Assembly (NCBI GenBank): GCA_002077065.1
Contig: NAJO01000097.1
Location: 1-45,257 of the forward strand
DNA: 45,257 bases
Direction of reading: 5' to 3'
Origin: Cryoendolithus antarcticus
Lineage: Eukaryota; Ascomycota; Dothideomycetes; Cladosporiales; Cladosporiaceae
Below are positions 1-10,386 of the stretch, piece by piece; the stretch's first letter is position 1, and each line of letters begins with the position of its first letter. Made by a program: the position numbers and the translations under genes. Below the pieces are notes generated by a model. The model was not told where the DNA came from and did not search any database. It worked only from the letters and a program-made list of their open reading frames with translations.

Positions 1-1144
1 CTAGAAAGATTAAGACTAGAGGTAGACCTAGAAGAGGATAGAGAGGATTTAGACTTAGTTACTAGATTTAGAATATATAGAGTAGACTATAAGGTACTAT
101 AGTATAGGAACTAGAGTTATATAGATCTATAGTAGTCTTTAAAACTATATTATAGCTAAGACTTTCTCTTTCCTTAGTAATAGTACTACTATTAGATATA
201 TAGACTTCTTACTATAGTCTTAGCTATATTAGCGCTATATTCTATATTCTATATAAAGATCTAAGAGTTCTATAGAGATAGTTACTACTCTATAGAAAGC
301 CTTAATAAAACCTACTCCTTAGAGACTTATAGAACTAGAGAGATACTTTACTACTTCTAGGTTTTAATAGAGCTCTCTACTAGCGTTCTTACTCTAGATT
401 AAATAGAACTAGACTATAATAAGCCTAGATAATTAAGTAAAACTAGTCGCTAGTCTATTAGAAGTTATCCTAAGAGATATACCTAAAACCCCTATAAAAT
501 AAAATTCTCCTAGAATACGCGGTTTTTAGTAAGACTCTCTAGTAACGTTTCTAGCTATACCTAGTAATATAATATACTATACTAAGCCTAGAGAGTCTAA
601 TGAAAGTAGCTAATACTCGCTAGAGAAGGCTCCTAGGAGAGAAATCGTAAAAACCACATATTCTCGGGGTCTTTAGAAAAGTGCGCTAGGTAGAATACGA
701 GGTCTTCCTAAAAACCGCGATATAGAGTTAACGGGGCTACTTCGAAGCGTCCGAAACCGTTTTGTAGGACCTACTTATACTATATCTTATTTATAACCTT
801 AGGACTAGCTTTACTTTTACGACCGCTTCTCGAGGCGTCTCTACTTCTCTTTTATAGTCTTCTAATCTCGTGCTTGGCGCTTAAACTCGGCCTCTTCGCT
901 AGTAGTCCGGTTTAGAGATAGAGGTACTATTATTAGGTATCGACTAGTAATACGGTAAGGAGACTACCTAGGTAGCTATATAAGCGGGACATACGTATAG
1001 AGAGCATAGCTACTCGATAGCGCAATGCGACCGTACTGCGGTATAGGATTATAACGAGGTAAGGCAAGCCAAGCGTTAACTTAATTAGTCGAGGGGCTAA
1101 GGCAAACCAAAGCTCGAAGTTCGACGTTCGTAACCCTAACCTAA
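1..1144. repeat. RIP-degraded repeat, probable transposon relic
   Basis: TA-rich sequence with no open frame of note. Positions 1-600 contain not a single CpA or TpG dinucleotide on the given strand, which covers both strands because the two are complements, while several CpG sites survive. TpA, CTAG and TATA are very abundant. CpA-to-TpA loss with CpG kept is the known signature of repeat-induced point mutation in filamentous ascomycetes, so this was probably a repeated element that RIP saturated. From 601 to about 1140 CpA/TpG reappear gradually and GC rises, suggesting leakage of RIP into flanking DNA or a less affected end. No terminal repeats or transposase motifs can be read, so the element class is unknown. 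Confidence 0.85.
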
Positions 1145-1467
1145 AGACTCGGTAGGGTAGGTCTTGATCTCACCGAGGTCAACGGCACTGTAGTGACACC
1201 ATACGGCAACATTCACGCTGAGTGGCAGATTGTCGACAGCGGACGAGGCGTGATTGTGTCGGCGACGGTACCAGAGGGTACTACAGGACACCTGATCTTG
1301 CCTGCGGGAAGCAATGCTGAATGCGAAGGGCGACAGTACCACGGCGGTCATGTTCAAATGCATGGCGGGCGACGCTCGAACGTCCATATCCGTCACGGAG
1401 GTCAGGGAGGACGTCACTGGTAGGGGCCGTGTTACCTGGGCGCGTTCCGTCCTCACCAGTGAGAAAT
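1145..1467 (+). pseudogene. C-terminal remnant of a GH78 alpha-L-rhamnosidase
   Basis: The open stretch from 1145 encodes a peptide with the TPYG-(N)-I-x-x-x-W core followed by a hydrophobic strand and TVPEGTTGHLILP. This matches the C-terminal beta-sandwich that closes GH78 rhamnosidases (family knowledge: TPYG...W... then VPPGTTA...LP). Near 1313 the reading appears to shift by one base. The next frame, from an ATG at 1314, stays open with coding-like composition to a TGA at 1465-1467. Everything upstream (signal peptide, catalytic alpha/alpha barrel) is missing and replaced by the RIP-degraded block, so this is a 5'-truncated gene. Intact GH78 enzymes are commonly 600-900 residues and release rhamnose from plant polysaccharides and glycosides. 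The GH78 match is recognised by motif only; the downstream extension is inference. Confidence 0.6.
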
Positions 1468-2012
1468 GAGCCAGTCTGCCGCCAGAGCTGTCCGATCGTG
1501 GTACCAGCTGAGGAGACCCTCGTCCCTGTCGAGGTCACTATCATCACCACAGCATGGCGTATGACTCACAACCAATATCGGTGTCTTCATCCTGTCAAAG
1601 TCAACTTGACTGTCTCAAGCAGCGCTACGCGAATGACAACACCAGCGGACCACTCGAGGGATCCTTATAATCAACGCTGCTTGCATATATCGTACTATGA
1701 CAACGAAACACTGTCCATCCTGCCCTGGAGAGAAATCTTTGGGAACATAAGCTAGATTCTCGCTCACAGTGTAGACCCGCTTGCACTGTCACGTTGTCGC
1801 ATATGTTAGCATTAGCCTTTAGAGAGATTCCATTAGCAGAGCTCCATATCCTGTCACACGCGTGACAGACAACAACTGTCACTATCGCGCCAAAGCCATT
1901 CAGTGATGAAATTAAAGAACAAGACTACTAAAGCACACAGCGCCAGTAGGCCTGTCATTAGACGGACCGTGAGGGTAATGGGGCATTAGAGAAAGTGTAC
2001 GCTTGGAGTAGA
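1468..2012. other. intergenic, no gene seen
   Basis: 545 bases between the GH78 remnant and the stop codon of the minus-strand MFS gene. No reading frame with recognisable content. It would hold the 3' UTR of the MFS gene. Dinucleotide composition is ordinary, so RIP did not reach here strongly. Confidence 0.5.
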
Positions 2013-3834
2013 CTACATACTGGATGCCCTCGACCGCCTTAGTGGCGTCCTCTCATGTGCATCAAGTGACGACCGACCAGCACCAAGGCTACTCCTCATC
2101 ATATTGCTGTGTCTCCTCCTCGACGTATCGTGCGGCAAAAGGCTAGCAATCGGCTCCACCACAGCATGCACCTCGTGCTGTATGCCATCCGTTCGTTGAC
2201 GGACTGCGATAGCTTGTACCGCACCAACGGCCGCCACAGCTGCGCTGGCCCACCACGCTATGGGTGTGAATTCCATCTGTATGCCGACACCGTAGAGATA
2301 TCCTGCGATGGGCGAGGCGATAGTTCTGCATGCGGCGCCAGTCGAGGCTGCGAGACCGTTGATCTTGCCGAGAGAGCTGGAACTTGGCACGGCTTCTTTG
2401 ATCAAGATCAGAAGCACTGGGTATGCCACAATCGATAGCAGGTTGCGAATGGTCAGACAAGCAAAGAGACCGGGGTACAGCCAATTCTCCGGAAGCCATG
2501 CCAGCCAAGGTACCACGAAGTAAGCCAGTGGGTGGCACATCGTGACTACTATGAATGACTTCCAGATCCCGAGCCAGCTTGCCATCAGCGGGAAGATGAT
2601 GGCTTGAATGAATAGTGCAATGAGTCCCTGTATTGACAAGATGACTCCGACATCATGAACGCTGAGACCAAGTCCGCCAGCGAACGATGAGGTTTGCGGC
2701 TTCTCTGCAAGGAGACTTCGTCCGCCAGGCGGACTGCGAGCGTCTTGCAAGTAAATCGGCAGCAGATGATCATAAGTCATGCTGTGGTACGTGAAGATGC
2801 CCAGCGCGACGACTAGCATGACGACCTGGCTTGTGAAAGCCTTCTGCGAGACTGGATCCGCTTGTGCTGAAACGAGATTAGGAGCTTCCTCCCAGTCTAT
2901 GGCTTCCTCTTCAATCGCGTTGAATGTGCCATAGCTCTCGCGCGTGAAGTCCGCAGGCGCAAAGTTGTCGGTAGCTTGCGTCGCCATGCTCGACTTCCTG
3001 AAGTGCTGATTCGGTGGCTGCACCACACCCGCTCGCAGTTTCTCCGGGTGGGTCTCCTCGATGAATAGCCAGCCACAAATGATTGATATGATCATCAGTC
3101 CAGCGCAGATTAGATTGGGGAGCAGATATGGGAACTTGGCGAAGAGCCCGTCTGCAGGGAAGAGCTTGGGGAAGTTGGCCACCGGCTCTGCAAAGTAGCC
3201 TCCGATGGATGGACCGAGGATAGTACCAATAGACCACACGAACGGCATGACTGCGTAGGCCTTTGGCTGATGCTTCGGACTAATCACGATCTCACCAACC
3301 ATAGTCTGTATGACCCCAGCATTGCCGTTAAGCAGTCCTCCAGTGATGCGACCAGCGAGAGCGACCCAGATGTTCGGCGCTAGACCAACAGTGAGTAGAG
3401 ATACGATCGTGCCCACACAGCCGAAGATGACCACCGGCTTACGACCTATCCGATCTGACATCGCTCCCCAGAACCTGTGAACATCATGATTTAGCACTGA
3501 TATTAGCCCAGACAGGGAGGGTGCACGCGCTGATACTCACATGCCTGAACATGACTCCGCGAGTGAAAAGCTCGATATCAAGATACCCGCGTAAAAGGAT
3601 GCGCTGCTCTTGTCACCGACATTGAAATGGAGCACAAGTTTCCAGCTGTAGGGGAAGATGCTTGTGATGGCGATAGGCTCGGAGACGCGCACCAGGGCTG
3701 TTTCGTAGGTCAGAGATGGTTCCGGAAGCGCGACCATATATTGGGCAGTCAGCGCACTCACCAAGCAAGAAGAGCTGCCATGCTGGGAACTTGTCTGGGT
3801 CTGGCGATGGAGGTCCTTGGATTGTAAGCGCCAT
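2013..3834 (-). CDS. MFS transporter, DHA/ZIFL-like
   Basis: Three exons on the minus strand: 3834-3762, 3697-3541 and 3474-2013, separated by GT-AG introns of 64 and 66 bases (GTGAGT donors). They give 563 residues, a usual size for the family. The protein opens with a short cytoplasmic tail, then DKFPAWQLFLL and RVSEPIAITSIFPYSW (TM1). The MFS signature loop GAMSDRIGRKPVV follows in the second exon junction region, then GRITGGLLNGNAGVIQT in TM4 and a G-rich TM5. A long hydrophilic loop after TM6 and a basic, serine-rich C-terminus are typical of fungal members. These are proton-coupled exporters or importers of small molecules in the plasma or vacuolar membrane; the substrate cannot be read. 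The ATG at 3834 begins a frame that continues cleanly across both introns. Divergent from the GH43 gene. Confidence 0.92.
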
Positions 3835-4807
3835 GATCGAGGATTGTGTGACCAGTCTTACGATGCCTTCTCCCAAAGCACTCCGTAACACGTCCAATCC
3901 TCCTCTTTGCCACCCGACTCCAGCTCTTTCAGGTGCGCTTTTGTTGCCGTGAAGTGAAGGTGCTTGAGGCGGTTTTGGTGGTAGATACTGCTGTGCCGAG
4001 CATTGGGAGTTGATAGAATGGCGAGCACTCAAGGCGAGGAAGGGTATATGAGAGGAATGTGAGGAAAGGGCACTGGGGATGTATCGAAGTCCCGGACTTG
4101 CACGTGGAACCCTCGCCTTCCCCACCGCCGCCCCGCGCTGCTTGGCATCCCTGCGAATCTTCTTCCAGCTGCCGGACCTCCGTCACCGACCGCCGGTAGT
4201 GTCTCGTCTCGGCCAGCAGTATTGTCACTCCAGGACGCCTACTAAGCATCGTACAGTCACTCCAGACGTACATTGGGAGTTGGGAGTATGTCGACAGATC
4301 CACTGGGAGGAGACGCTAGCGCAGGTACATCGACATTCCTTGCAGCTCCCATCCGCTTTCAAACACTGCTCGAGCACGCTCGAGACCCAACAGTGTCGAG
4401 TATTGCGCCTGCTACGTGCATCTGATTTGCTAAAGCCCACATGATCACCCCTGTCACGAGCCTTCAGAGCTCAAGATGGTAGCGTAGCATCTTGGCCTTC
4501 TCGTTCTGCAGCAGCGTGAGTCGCGATTAGCCTGAGTTCAGCGTCAGTTAACAGCGGAAAGCTGGAGACCCCATTCATACCCCGCCTGCCACATCATTTC
4601 CACGAGATCGCTGTGGGCGTACTGACTTGACATCACACGAGTGCTGCCATAGTCCCGGTTGACAGCATCAAACGGCATCAATGGCTCTTGGCCATGACGC
4701 TCTTCGCAGCGACACTCCTCCGAGATCGTGAAGTAAAATGAAGGTAGATATATCACGCGATGTAAGCAGATTTTCTCGAGCATTTCATCCGTCAACAGCC
4801 CTTCAAG
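3835..4807. promoter_or_regulatory. divergent intergenic region between MFS and GH43 genes
   Basis: 973 bases separating two genes transcribed away from each other, so it must carry both promoters. Reading frames here lack recognisable content. A near-identical 12-mer, CATTGGGAGTTG, occurs near 4001 and again near 4270 and could be a binding site or chance. No clear TATA box is assigned. Confidence 0.5.
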
Positions 4808-6625
4808 ATGCATCTGAAGACCGTGGCTATCGGTGTCGTGGGCGCGCTTGCTTCTGCTAGCCTCGCACAGAATGTCTCCACCTACTACAACCCCATCATC
4901 ACTGGCTTCCACCCAGACCCGACCTGTACCTTTGTGCCAGAACTTCACAATACCTTCTTCTGCACGTTCTCAAGTTTTCTCACCTTCCCAGGACTACCGA
5001 TATACGCAAGTCGCGACTTGATCAATTGGAAGCTTGTCTCCAATGCACTGAGCCGACTAGATCAGCTCCCCGCACTAGCTTTCCTGGTGCGAGGTTCGAC
5101 CAGCGGCATCTATGCACCAACGCTCCGCTACCGTGATGGCAAGCTCATCATCTTAACAACTCTAGCCCACCAGGCGCTGTATCCCACAAACTACACCAAG
5201 TGGGACAACTTCATTCAGACCTCAGATGACCCGTACAATTCCTCTGCATGGTCGGACCCAGTCCACTTCGACTTCCCTGGTATTGACCCGTCTCCGTTCT
5301 GGGATGATGACGGCAGAGTCTATCTTACTGGGTCGTTTGATGGCAAGTCAATCTTACAAGCCGAGATCGATCTCGACACTGGTGAGGTGTTCGGACCTCT
5401 CGTCCCAATATGGAACGGCACTGGCCTGCCCTCGCCGGAAGCACCACACATGTACAAGCGTGACGGCTGGTACTATCTTCTTACCGCCGAGGGAGGGACG
5501 AGGGAACGCCATCGCTCGAACTTCGCTCGGTCTCGCAATATTTACGGCCCGTACGTCGGCGATCCTGTAAATCCAGTGCTCAGTGGCTATCTGAGCAAGT
5601 CCTACTTCCAAGCAGTCGGACACTCGGATATCTTCCAAGATGCGCTGGGTCAGTACTGGGCCATCGCCCTCGCAGTCCGTGCTGGGTACAGCTACAACTT
5701 CGACCCGTACAACTCCATCTTTCCCATGGGACGAGAGGCGCAGTTGACCCCAGTAAAGTGGCCGCCCGGCGAATGGCCAACATATCAGAATGTCTCCGGC
5801 ATCATGACCGGTGACTTCGTGCTTCCACAGAACCCAGACCCATCAACGGTACCGGAGCAGGGTGAAGGCGGTCTCAGCCAAGCCAACGACGTAGTGAACT
5901 TCGAGCCTGGCAGTAGTCTACCGGCTCATGTCTTCCACTGGCGCTTGCCCGTGGCAAAGAATTATGCCGTGTCACCTGAAGGCCACGACAACACGCTCAT
6001 GCTCCGCTCATCAGTCTTCAACCTCACTAGCTTTGACGCTGATTCTACGCGCGGCCTGGGCCAGACCTTCGTCGCTCGCCGGCAGTCACACACTCGCTTC
6101 CGCTTCAGTGTAGATGTCCAGTGGCATGGTCACCTCACGCGAGAGCAGAACGAAGTTGGCGTCACGGCGCTGCAAGATCAGGCGCAGCATTTCGATCTCT
6201 CCGTCGCGATGCTGAAGACAAACGGCACGGGAGCGGTAGCACCGCATATCCGCTTCCGCGGCATCAGCACGACAACATACCGCCTGCCTGAACGATTCAA
6301 GTACGTCGACGAGGTCTTCCCCCTGCCAGCGCACTTGCACGGCCAGCAAGTGCGGCTTCAAGTCGAAGCCGTGAATACCACACATTATGCTTTCTTCGCG
6401 GGACGTGGTGGGTGTGATGAGGATACCGAGATGACTATTTATGGCTACACAAGAGGCAACTACCTGATCCCGTACTATTCGGGGGTGGTGGTTGGCGTGT
6501 ATGCGACGAGCAATGGGAAGTGGGGTGAGGGAGCATTCAAGACTTATGTGAGTAGGTGGCGGTATACTGGGTTGGAGCAGGTGAGGGAGTTGCCGCTGGA
6601 TCAGCAGGCGGTGTACTGGGATTAA
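4808..6625 (+). CDS. secreted GH43 glycoside hydrolase
   Basis: Single-exon gene, 605 residues. Residues 1-20 form a signal peptide (basic start, hydrophobic core, ASLAQ cleavage region), so the enzyme is predicted to be secreted. The five-bladed propeller signature of GH43 is clear: YYNPIITGFHPDP with the catalytic base Asp37, GIDPSPFWDDDG with the pKa-modulating Asp160, and SPEAPHMYKRDGWYYLL with the acid Glu211. A C-terminal beta-sandwich region (about residues 350-590) fits the GH43 C2 module of beta-xylosidases/arabinofuranosidases. Several N-x-S/T sites agree with secretion. The likely role is removal of xylose or arabinose from hemicellulose side chains; xylosidase versus arabinofuranosidase cannot be settled by eye. 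With the GH78 stump nearby this is a small plant-cell-wall-degrading neighbourhood. Confidence 0.95.
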   Translation: MHLKTVAIGVVGALASASLAQNVSTYYNPIITGFHPDPTCTFVPELHNTFFCTFSSFLTFPGLPIYASRDLINWKLVSNALSRLDQLPALAFLVRGSTSGIYAPTLRYRDGKLIILTTLAHQALYPTNYTKWDNFIQTSDDPYNSSAWSDPVHFDFPGIDPSPFWDDDGRVYLTGSFDGKSILQAEIDLDTGEVFGPLVPIWNGTGLPSPEAPHMYKRDGWYYLLTAEGGTRERHRSNFARSRNIYGPYVGDPVNPVLSGYLSKSYFQAVGHSDIFQDALGQYWAIALAVRAGYSYNFDPYNSIFPMGREAQLTPVKWPPGEWPTYQNVSGIMTGDFVLPQNPDPSTVPEQGEGGLSQANDVVNFEPGSSLPAHVFHWRLPVAKNYAVSPEGHDNTLMLRSSVFNLTSFDADSTRGLGQTFVARRQSHTRFRFSVDVQWHGHLTREQNEVGVTALQDQAQHFDLSVAMLKTNGTGAVAPHIRFRGISTTTYRLPERFKYVDEVFPLPAHLHGQQVRLQVEAVNTTHYAFFAGRGGCDEDTEMTIYGYTRGNYLIPYYSGVVVGVYATSNGKWGEGAFKTYVSRWRYTGLEQVRELPLDQQAVYWD

Positions 6626-6765
6626 GTGAGCGTGGCATCGCTGAGCATGACGTGAAGTGCGAGTCTCGGTCGCGACTTCTTTGGGACAAAGCGAACGTAG
6701 GCACCTTCGGGTATAGGCTAGCCAAGATCTTCACCCACGAGAGCATTCAGGAATCGTCCGTGCGC

Positions 6766-7977
6766 ATGATCGTGCCGCGTCAATCTCGTACTGCACATCT
6801 CACAGCGGGACCATGCCAAAGAAGTCGTGAGCTTCGCGAGAGAGACGGCAAGCATGGCCGTCAAGGCGGAAGATGGACGCTGCGAACAAATGCCCAAGTT
6901 CTTCGGCTACTACAGCGATTGAATCAGCCTGGACGACCCACGGAGGCGGCAACAAAGACAACAAGGACCCCATCCCCTACGGCAGATAATTCTGCGGAAC
7001 TTGGTGTAATCCCTTCGACAGCCCAGAACCTGGTACGGCGCATCAAGCCGGATAGGGCCCCCCAGCAAATCGACAAGTGCGAGAAAGACCTGGAGGCTGC
7101 TGCCGGTCCAAAGAAAAGAATCGATACTGCAAGGATCTCCCCAAGCAAGCCGCCGTTTAGGCCACCGGGTATCTCACGCACCGTTACCACGCCGACGAAG
7201 AACACTACCGCAACGACCGGGCATCCTCAGACTTCTGCACCGTCGCACGGTATTATCGAGAGGAACCGCAAATCTCTGGAGAGCGAGCAAGCGGAGTCAG
7301 AAAGTGGCCAGGTCTCGATTGCAGAGAACGTTTTCGGCATCGTCGAGCTCGGCGAAGCGATCCTCTGTCAGGTTAGCATGCGTCAATGGTTCACGTTGAA
7401 ACGGGTGAGCAGATCCATTCGCGGTCTCATTGACGGCTCCTCGGCGATCAGTAGAAGGATGTTTGCTGAGCACAGCACAGAGCCTTCCGCCACGCGAGGC
7501 GCAATCAGTCCGCTCCTTATTGGTAGCGGCGAGCGATTGCCGATCTTGCATCTTTTCGACACTGGTCTTTGGTCGGAATCGTACTACGCTATGAACTTTT
7601 ACAATCATAGCTGCTTTCTTGAAGCGAGGATCAAGGTGAACACTCTGGAGGATCTGCAGAATCTGCAGAACTTCGCCCCGATGCGACTGGAGGGATCCTG
7701 GTGCAATACCATGGTTCTCAACTTACCCCAACAGACGTACCTAGAGTTCTACGTTGACGGCCGGCTCCTCGAACGATCTATCTCCCCGTTCATGAATCTG
7801 AGTGAGCGATTGCGCAAGCAATGGAGGGCAGAGTCTCGGTGCGAGAAAGCGATGATAAGTTGGTTCCGCTCTGCGATTGTGTCTCTCGGCTATCTGGTCG
7901 GGGAACTCTGGAAACGATGCAAAGAAATCCTAGAGCTGAACTCGGCGAGAACACGCAAGGCGGAAGGAAGACTGTGA
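6766..7977 (+). CDS. F-box-like domain protein
   Basis: The frame is open from within the GH43 3' end, but a start at the ATG at 6766 avoids overlap and gives 403 residues. The first 190 residues are low-complexity, rich in Thr, Pro, Arg and Lys, probably disordered. Around residues 185-235 lies the segment VFGIVELGEAILCQVSM...WFTLKRVSRSIRGLI, which matches the helical F-box core (L-x-x-I-L-x-x-L/V...F-x-x-x-R-V-S-R) as it appears in a large Dothideomycete family of F-box-like proteins. F-box proteins recruit substrates to SCF ubiquitin ligases through Skp1. The C-terminal 200 residues show no known repeat. Start choice is uncertain. Substrate and role are unknown. Two further F-box-like loci lie at 10.4-12.9 kb. 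Confidence 0.7.
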   Translation: MIVPRQSRTAHLTAGPCQRSRELRERDGKHGRQGGRWTLRTNAQVLRLLQRLNQPGRPTEAATKTTRTPSPTADNSAELGVIPSTAQNLVRRIKPDRAPQQIDKCEKDLEAAAGPKKRIDTARISPSKPPFRPPGISRTVTTPTKNTTATTGHPQTSAPSHGIIERNRKSLESEQAESESGQVSIAENVFGIVELGEAILCQVSMRQWFTLKRVSRSIRGLIDGSSAISRRMFAEHSTEPSATRGAISPLLIGSGERLPILHLFDTGLWSESYYAMNFYNHSCFLEARIKVNTLEDLQNLQNFAPMRLEGSWCNTMVLNLPQQTYLEFYVDGRLLERSISPFMNLSERLRKQWRAESRCEKAMISWFRSAIVSLGYLVGELWKRCKEILELNSARTRKAEGRL

Positions 7978-8250
7978 TCGTGGAAAGCAGTGACGAGTTT
8001 ACACAGGTTACTCATCCGTAAACCAGGCTCAGCCAGTCTACAGGCTTGGTGAACGATGCTGTTTCGATGGCAAGGCGCCGTTGGTCGGCAAGATCACGCA
8101 CGTGACCGTAAGTGACAGAGGACCGAGGCTCGTCCCAATCGGGCAAGATGCGCCTGAGCATTCGCTATCAACATCAGCTGAGCACAACATCCTAAACTCT
8201 TCCTTCCAGTGACCCGTCTCATGCCTTCGTGACCTCAAATAGTCCGTGTC

Positions 8251-9951
8251 ATGTCCTCCTCCGCTCCATCCTCCGGCCGTCGCACATCATCCTCCGCCGC
8301 CAGCTCCCTCTCCAAACGCCCCCTCGACCCCATCACGCGGACCGCGCTCCGCTACACGATAAGCCCACGCGAATATGAGCTCTTACACCAGTACCTCATC
8401 TCGCGCGCTCCCGAGCGAGTGCAGAAGCAGACTCCAAATCCGCCGCGTTATGAGAAGATCACGCGTAGTACGAGTGCAGCTGGCGACCACAATGCTGCCA
8501 GCTTGCGGGCTGCGCTAAGGGTGTTTGTTGCTGCGTATACTGGGCTAAAGGGATGGGAGCTGGTGCTCGGAAAGTTGGCTGGACGGAGAGGTGTTGTGTA
8601 CGTGTGAGAAACCGTTGCCATGATGTAGGACACAGCTGACAGCAGGCAGCGCACCACCCAAGCCTGTGGGCCCAAGACATCGCAATGCTCGCATCGCACT
8701 CTCATTGTCCACAATCCTCCTCTTCCACCGTCTCCTCCACCGTTTCTTCCGAAGACTACGAACATCATTACTCGAAAGCTCCGCAGACCCCTTCCGCACA
8801 CGCACCCCACCATAGCACGACTCCTTACCTCCAAATACACACCAGCCCTCGGCGCAGCACTCGCCGGCTCATGTCTAGGCATAAGTCCCGCAGACCAGCT
8901 CCGCATGACAATAGCCATCTACGTCTTCTCGCGAAGTCTCGAATTCGGCTACAATGCTCTCGAAGAAGGCCGCTACATATGGACTAACGGCAAGCCGAAG
9001 TGGTTCGGCAGCTGGCTGATCATGCCCTTTGCATGCGGTCAGCTTCTTCACGCCTTCGTCCTCGACCGGGACTGCTTCCCCGAGTCGTACGGAAAGTTCA
9101 TACTCCAGCGAAGTCCGGAGTATATCCAGCTCCGCCCAACAGGCTATCCAGGCAACAGACCCTGGCCCTCGACCTTCGACATAGTCGATGCGCTAGCCTC
9201 GCTGAGTGATCTCAAATGGCCGGCTTTCGTCTCACCGATCCTTTTTCCAGATCTCAAGGCCATGCTCCCTCCAGCCCTGGCAAAAGTAAGCTCCATCACC
9301 TCCCCCGCCCACCCAGGCATAAAGCACACCAGCTGCGCAGTCCTGCATCCCAGCGACCCAAGCTGCACACGCACCTACTTCAAATACTTCACCTCCGCCT
9401 TTCCCAGCGTAGTAAAGTTCTTCACACTAATTTACGGCGCCTTCGCTCTGCTGGCCTACAAGGCACTGCTGAAAGACCCGCTGCCATTCCTCAATCGACT
9501 CTCGGCGAGGATACTACGGATAAGCGTCTTCATCACCGGCGCCATCGGGACGAGCTGGGGAAGCATATGTCTCTTCAACCACCTGCTACCGCGAGCTTTT
9601 CTGCCGACGCAGCGGTGGTTCCTAGGCGGCTTTCTCGGCGGACTGTGGGCTTTTGTAGCGAGGCAAAAGGAACGAGGGAACTTCCTATACTCCTTGAGAG
9701 TAAGCATTGACAGTTTGTGGAAGGTTGGCAGGAAGAGAAGGTGGTGGAAGGGTGTCAAGAACGGGGATGTCTTGGTATTTGTGGCGAGCTTGGCGTTGAT
9801 GAACGTGGTTTACGAGGCCAGGGCTGGGGCGGTGAAGGGCGCGGTGGTGGTGAAGGGCATGGAGTTGATGAGAGGGGACAGTAATGAAACTGGTGATAGT
9901 GGGACGGCGCCCGAGGGCGAAGCAACTGTGCAGACGAAGAAGGAGATGTAA
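8251..9951 (+). CDS. TMEM135-like integral membrane protein, frame broken in a C run
   Basis: Exon 1 is 8251-8597 (GTACGT donor) with a Ser-rich start and a conserved PLDPITRTALRYTISPREYELLH stretch. Exon 2 runs to 9951. The conserved hydrophobic/basic segment after the intron (IALSLSTILLFHRLLHRFFR) lies in the frame reached by an acceptor at 8649, but downstream conserved segments (LLTSKYTPALGAALAG, FGSWLIMPFACGQLLHAFV, then a Cys/His motif HTSCAVLHPSDPSC) lie one frame away. The switch falls at the CCCC run 8805-8808. An uninterrupted model using an acceptor at 8645 exists but turns about 50 residues into a Pro-rich non-conserved stretch. The Cys-x-x-x-HP...SC motif and membrane helices fit the TMEM135 family, linked in animals to peroxisomal and mitochondrial lipid and organelle dynamics. 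Length would be about 550 residues. A sequencing error and a real null allele are both possible. Confidence 0.75.
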
Positions 9952-10386
9952 TGCGATCGAGCTGAAGCTTTGTACAGGCGACAGCTTGAGAACCCTATCC
10001 GCTCCATCCCCATTCCTCGCCCAGAATTTGGTGCGTGCGACTTCCTGTCATCCTTCCTGGCCGCACCCAGCGATCAGTATCGACGCGCAGACACTTTGAT
10101 ACTGTTGTGATTTGTGACACGAGGTCGATCACAACATCAGCAAAAGATTCGTGCTCTATTCCGGCGGTCCGGACTACCGATGGGAGCTCTTTGCTTATAG
10201 CGTCTAATCCAAGCCGTCACATCGAAAGCCGAGAGTGACTCCACGCTAGACGTGCCTCAGAGCCGGTTTCTCGACAGCAGAAGACAGGCAGGAAGACAGT
10301 GGCGTGAGTGACAGCTGCACAAGACTCTTCAGACTTCCGTAGGAGCAGAGGAATCATTTGCTTACTTCCGTTCATTCCACTGCTGG
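9952..10386. other. intergenic between convergent genes, no gene seen
   Basis: 435 bases between the ends of the TMEM135-like gene and the F-box-like pseudogene, which converge here. Both 3' UTRs should lie in it. No reading frame with recognisable content and no RNA-gene motif. Confidence 0.45.

Noticed and set aside
1128..1145. Telomere end
   Set aside because: Only one and a half CCCTAA units, internal to the window, with normal genes on one side. Kept only as a low-interest note.
3613..4125. Long minus-strand frame before the MFS gene
   Set aside because: Only its middle (from the ATG at 3834 to 3762) is coding; it reads through an intron and upstream leader. Splicing to the adjacent frame restores the MFS TM1.
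8646..9951. Frame-intact model of the TMEM135-like gene with acceptor at 8645
   Set aside because: It keeps one frame but loses the conserved IALSLSTILLFHRLLHRFF helix and adds a Pro-rich stretch, so it is less likely than a one-base break. Not excluded.
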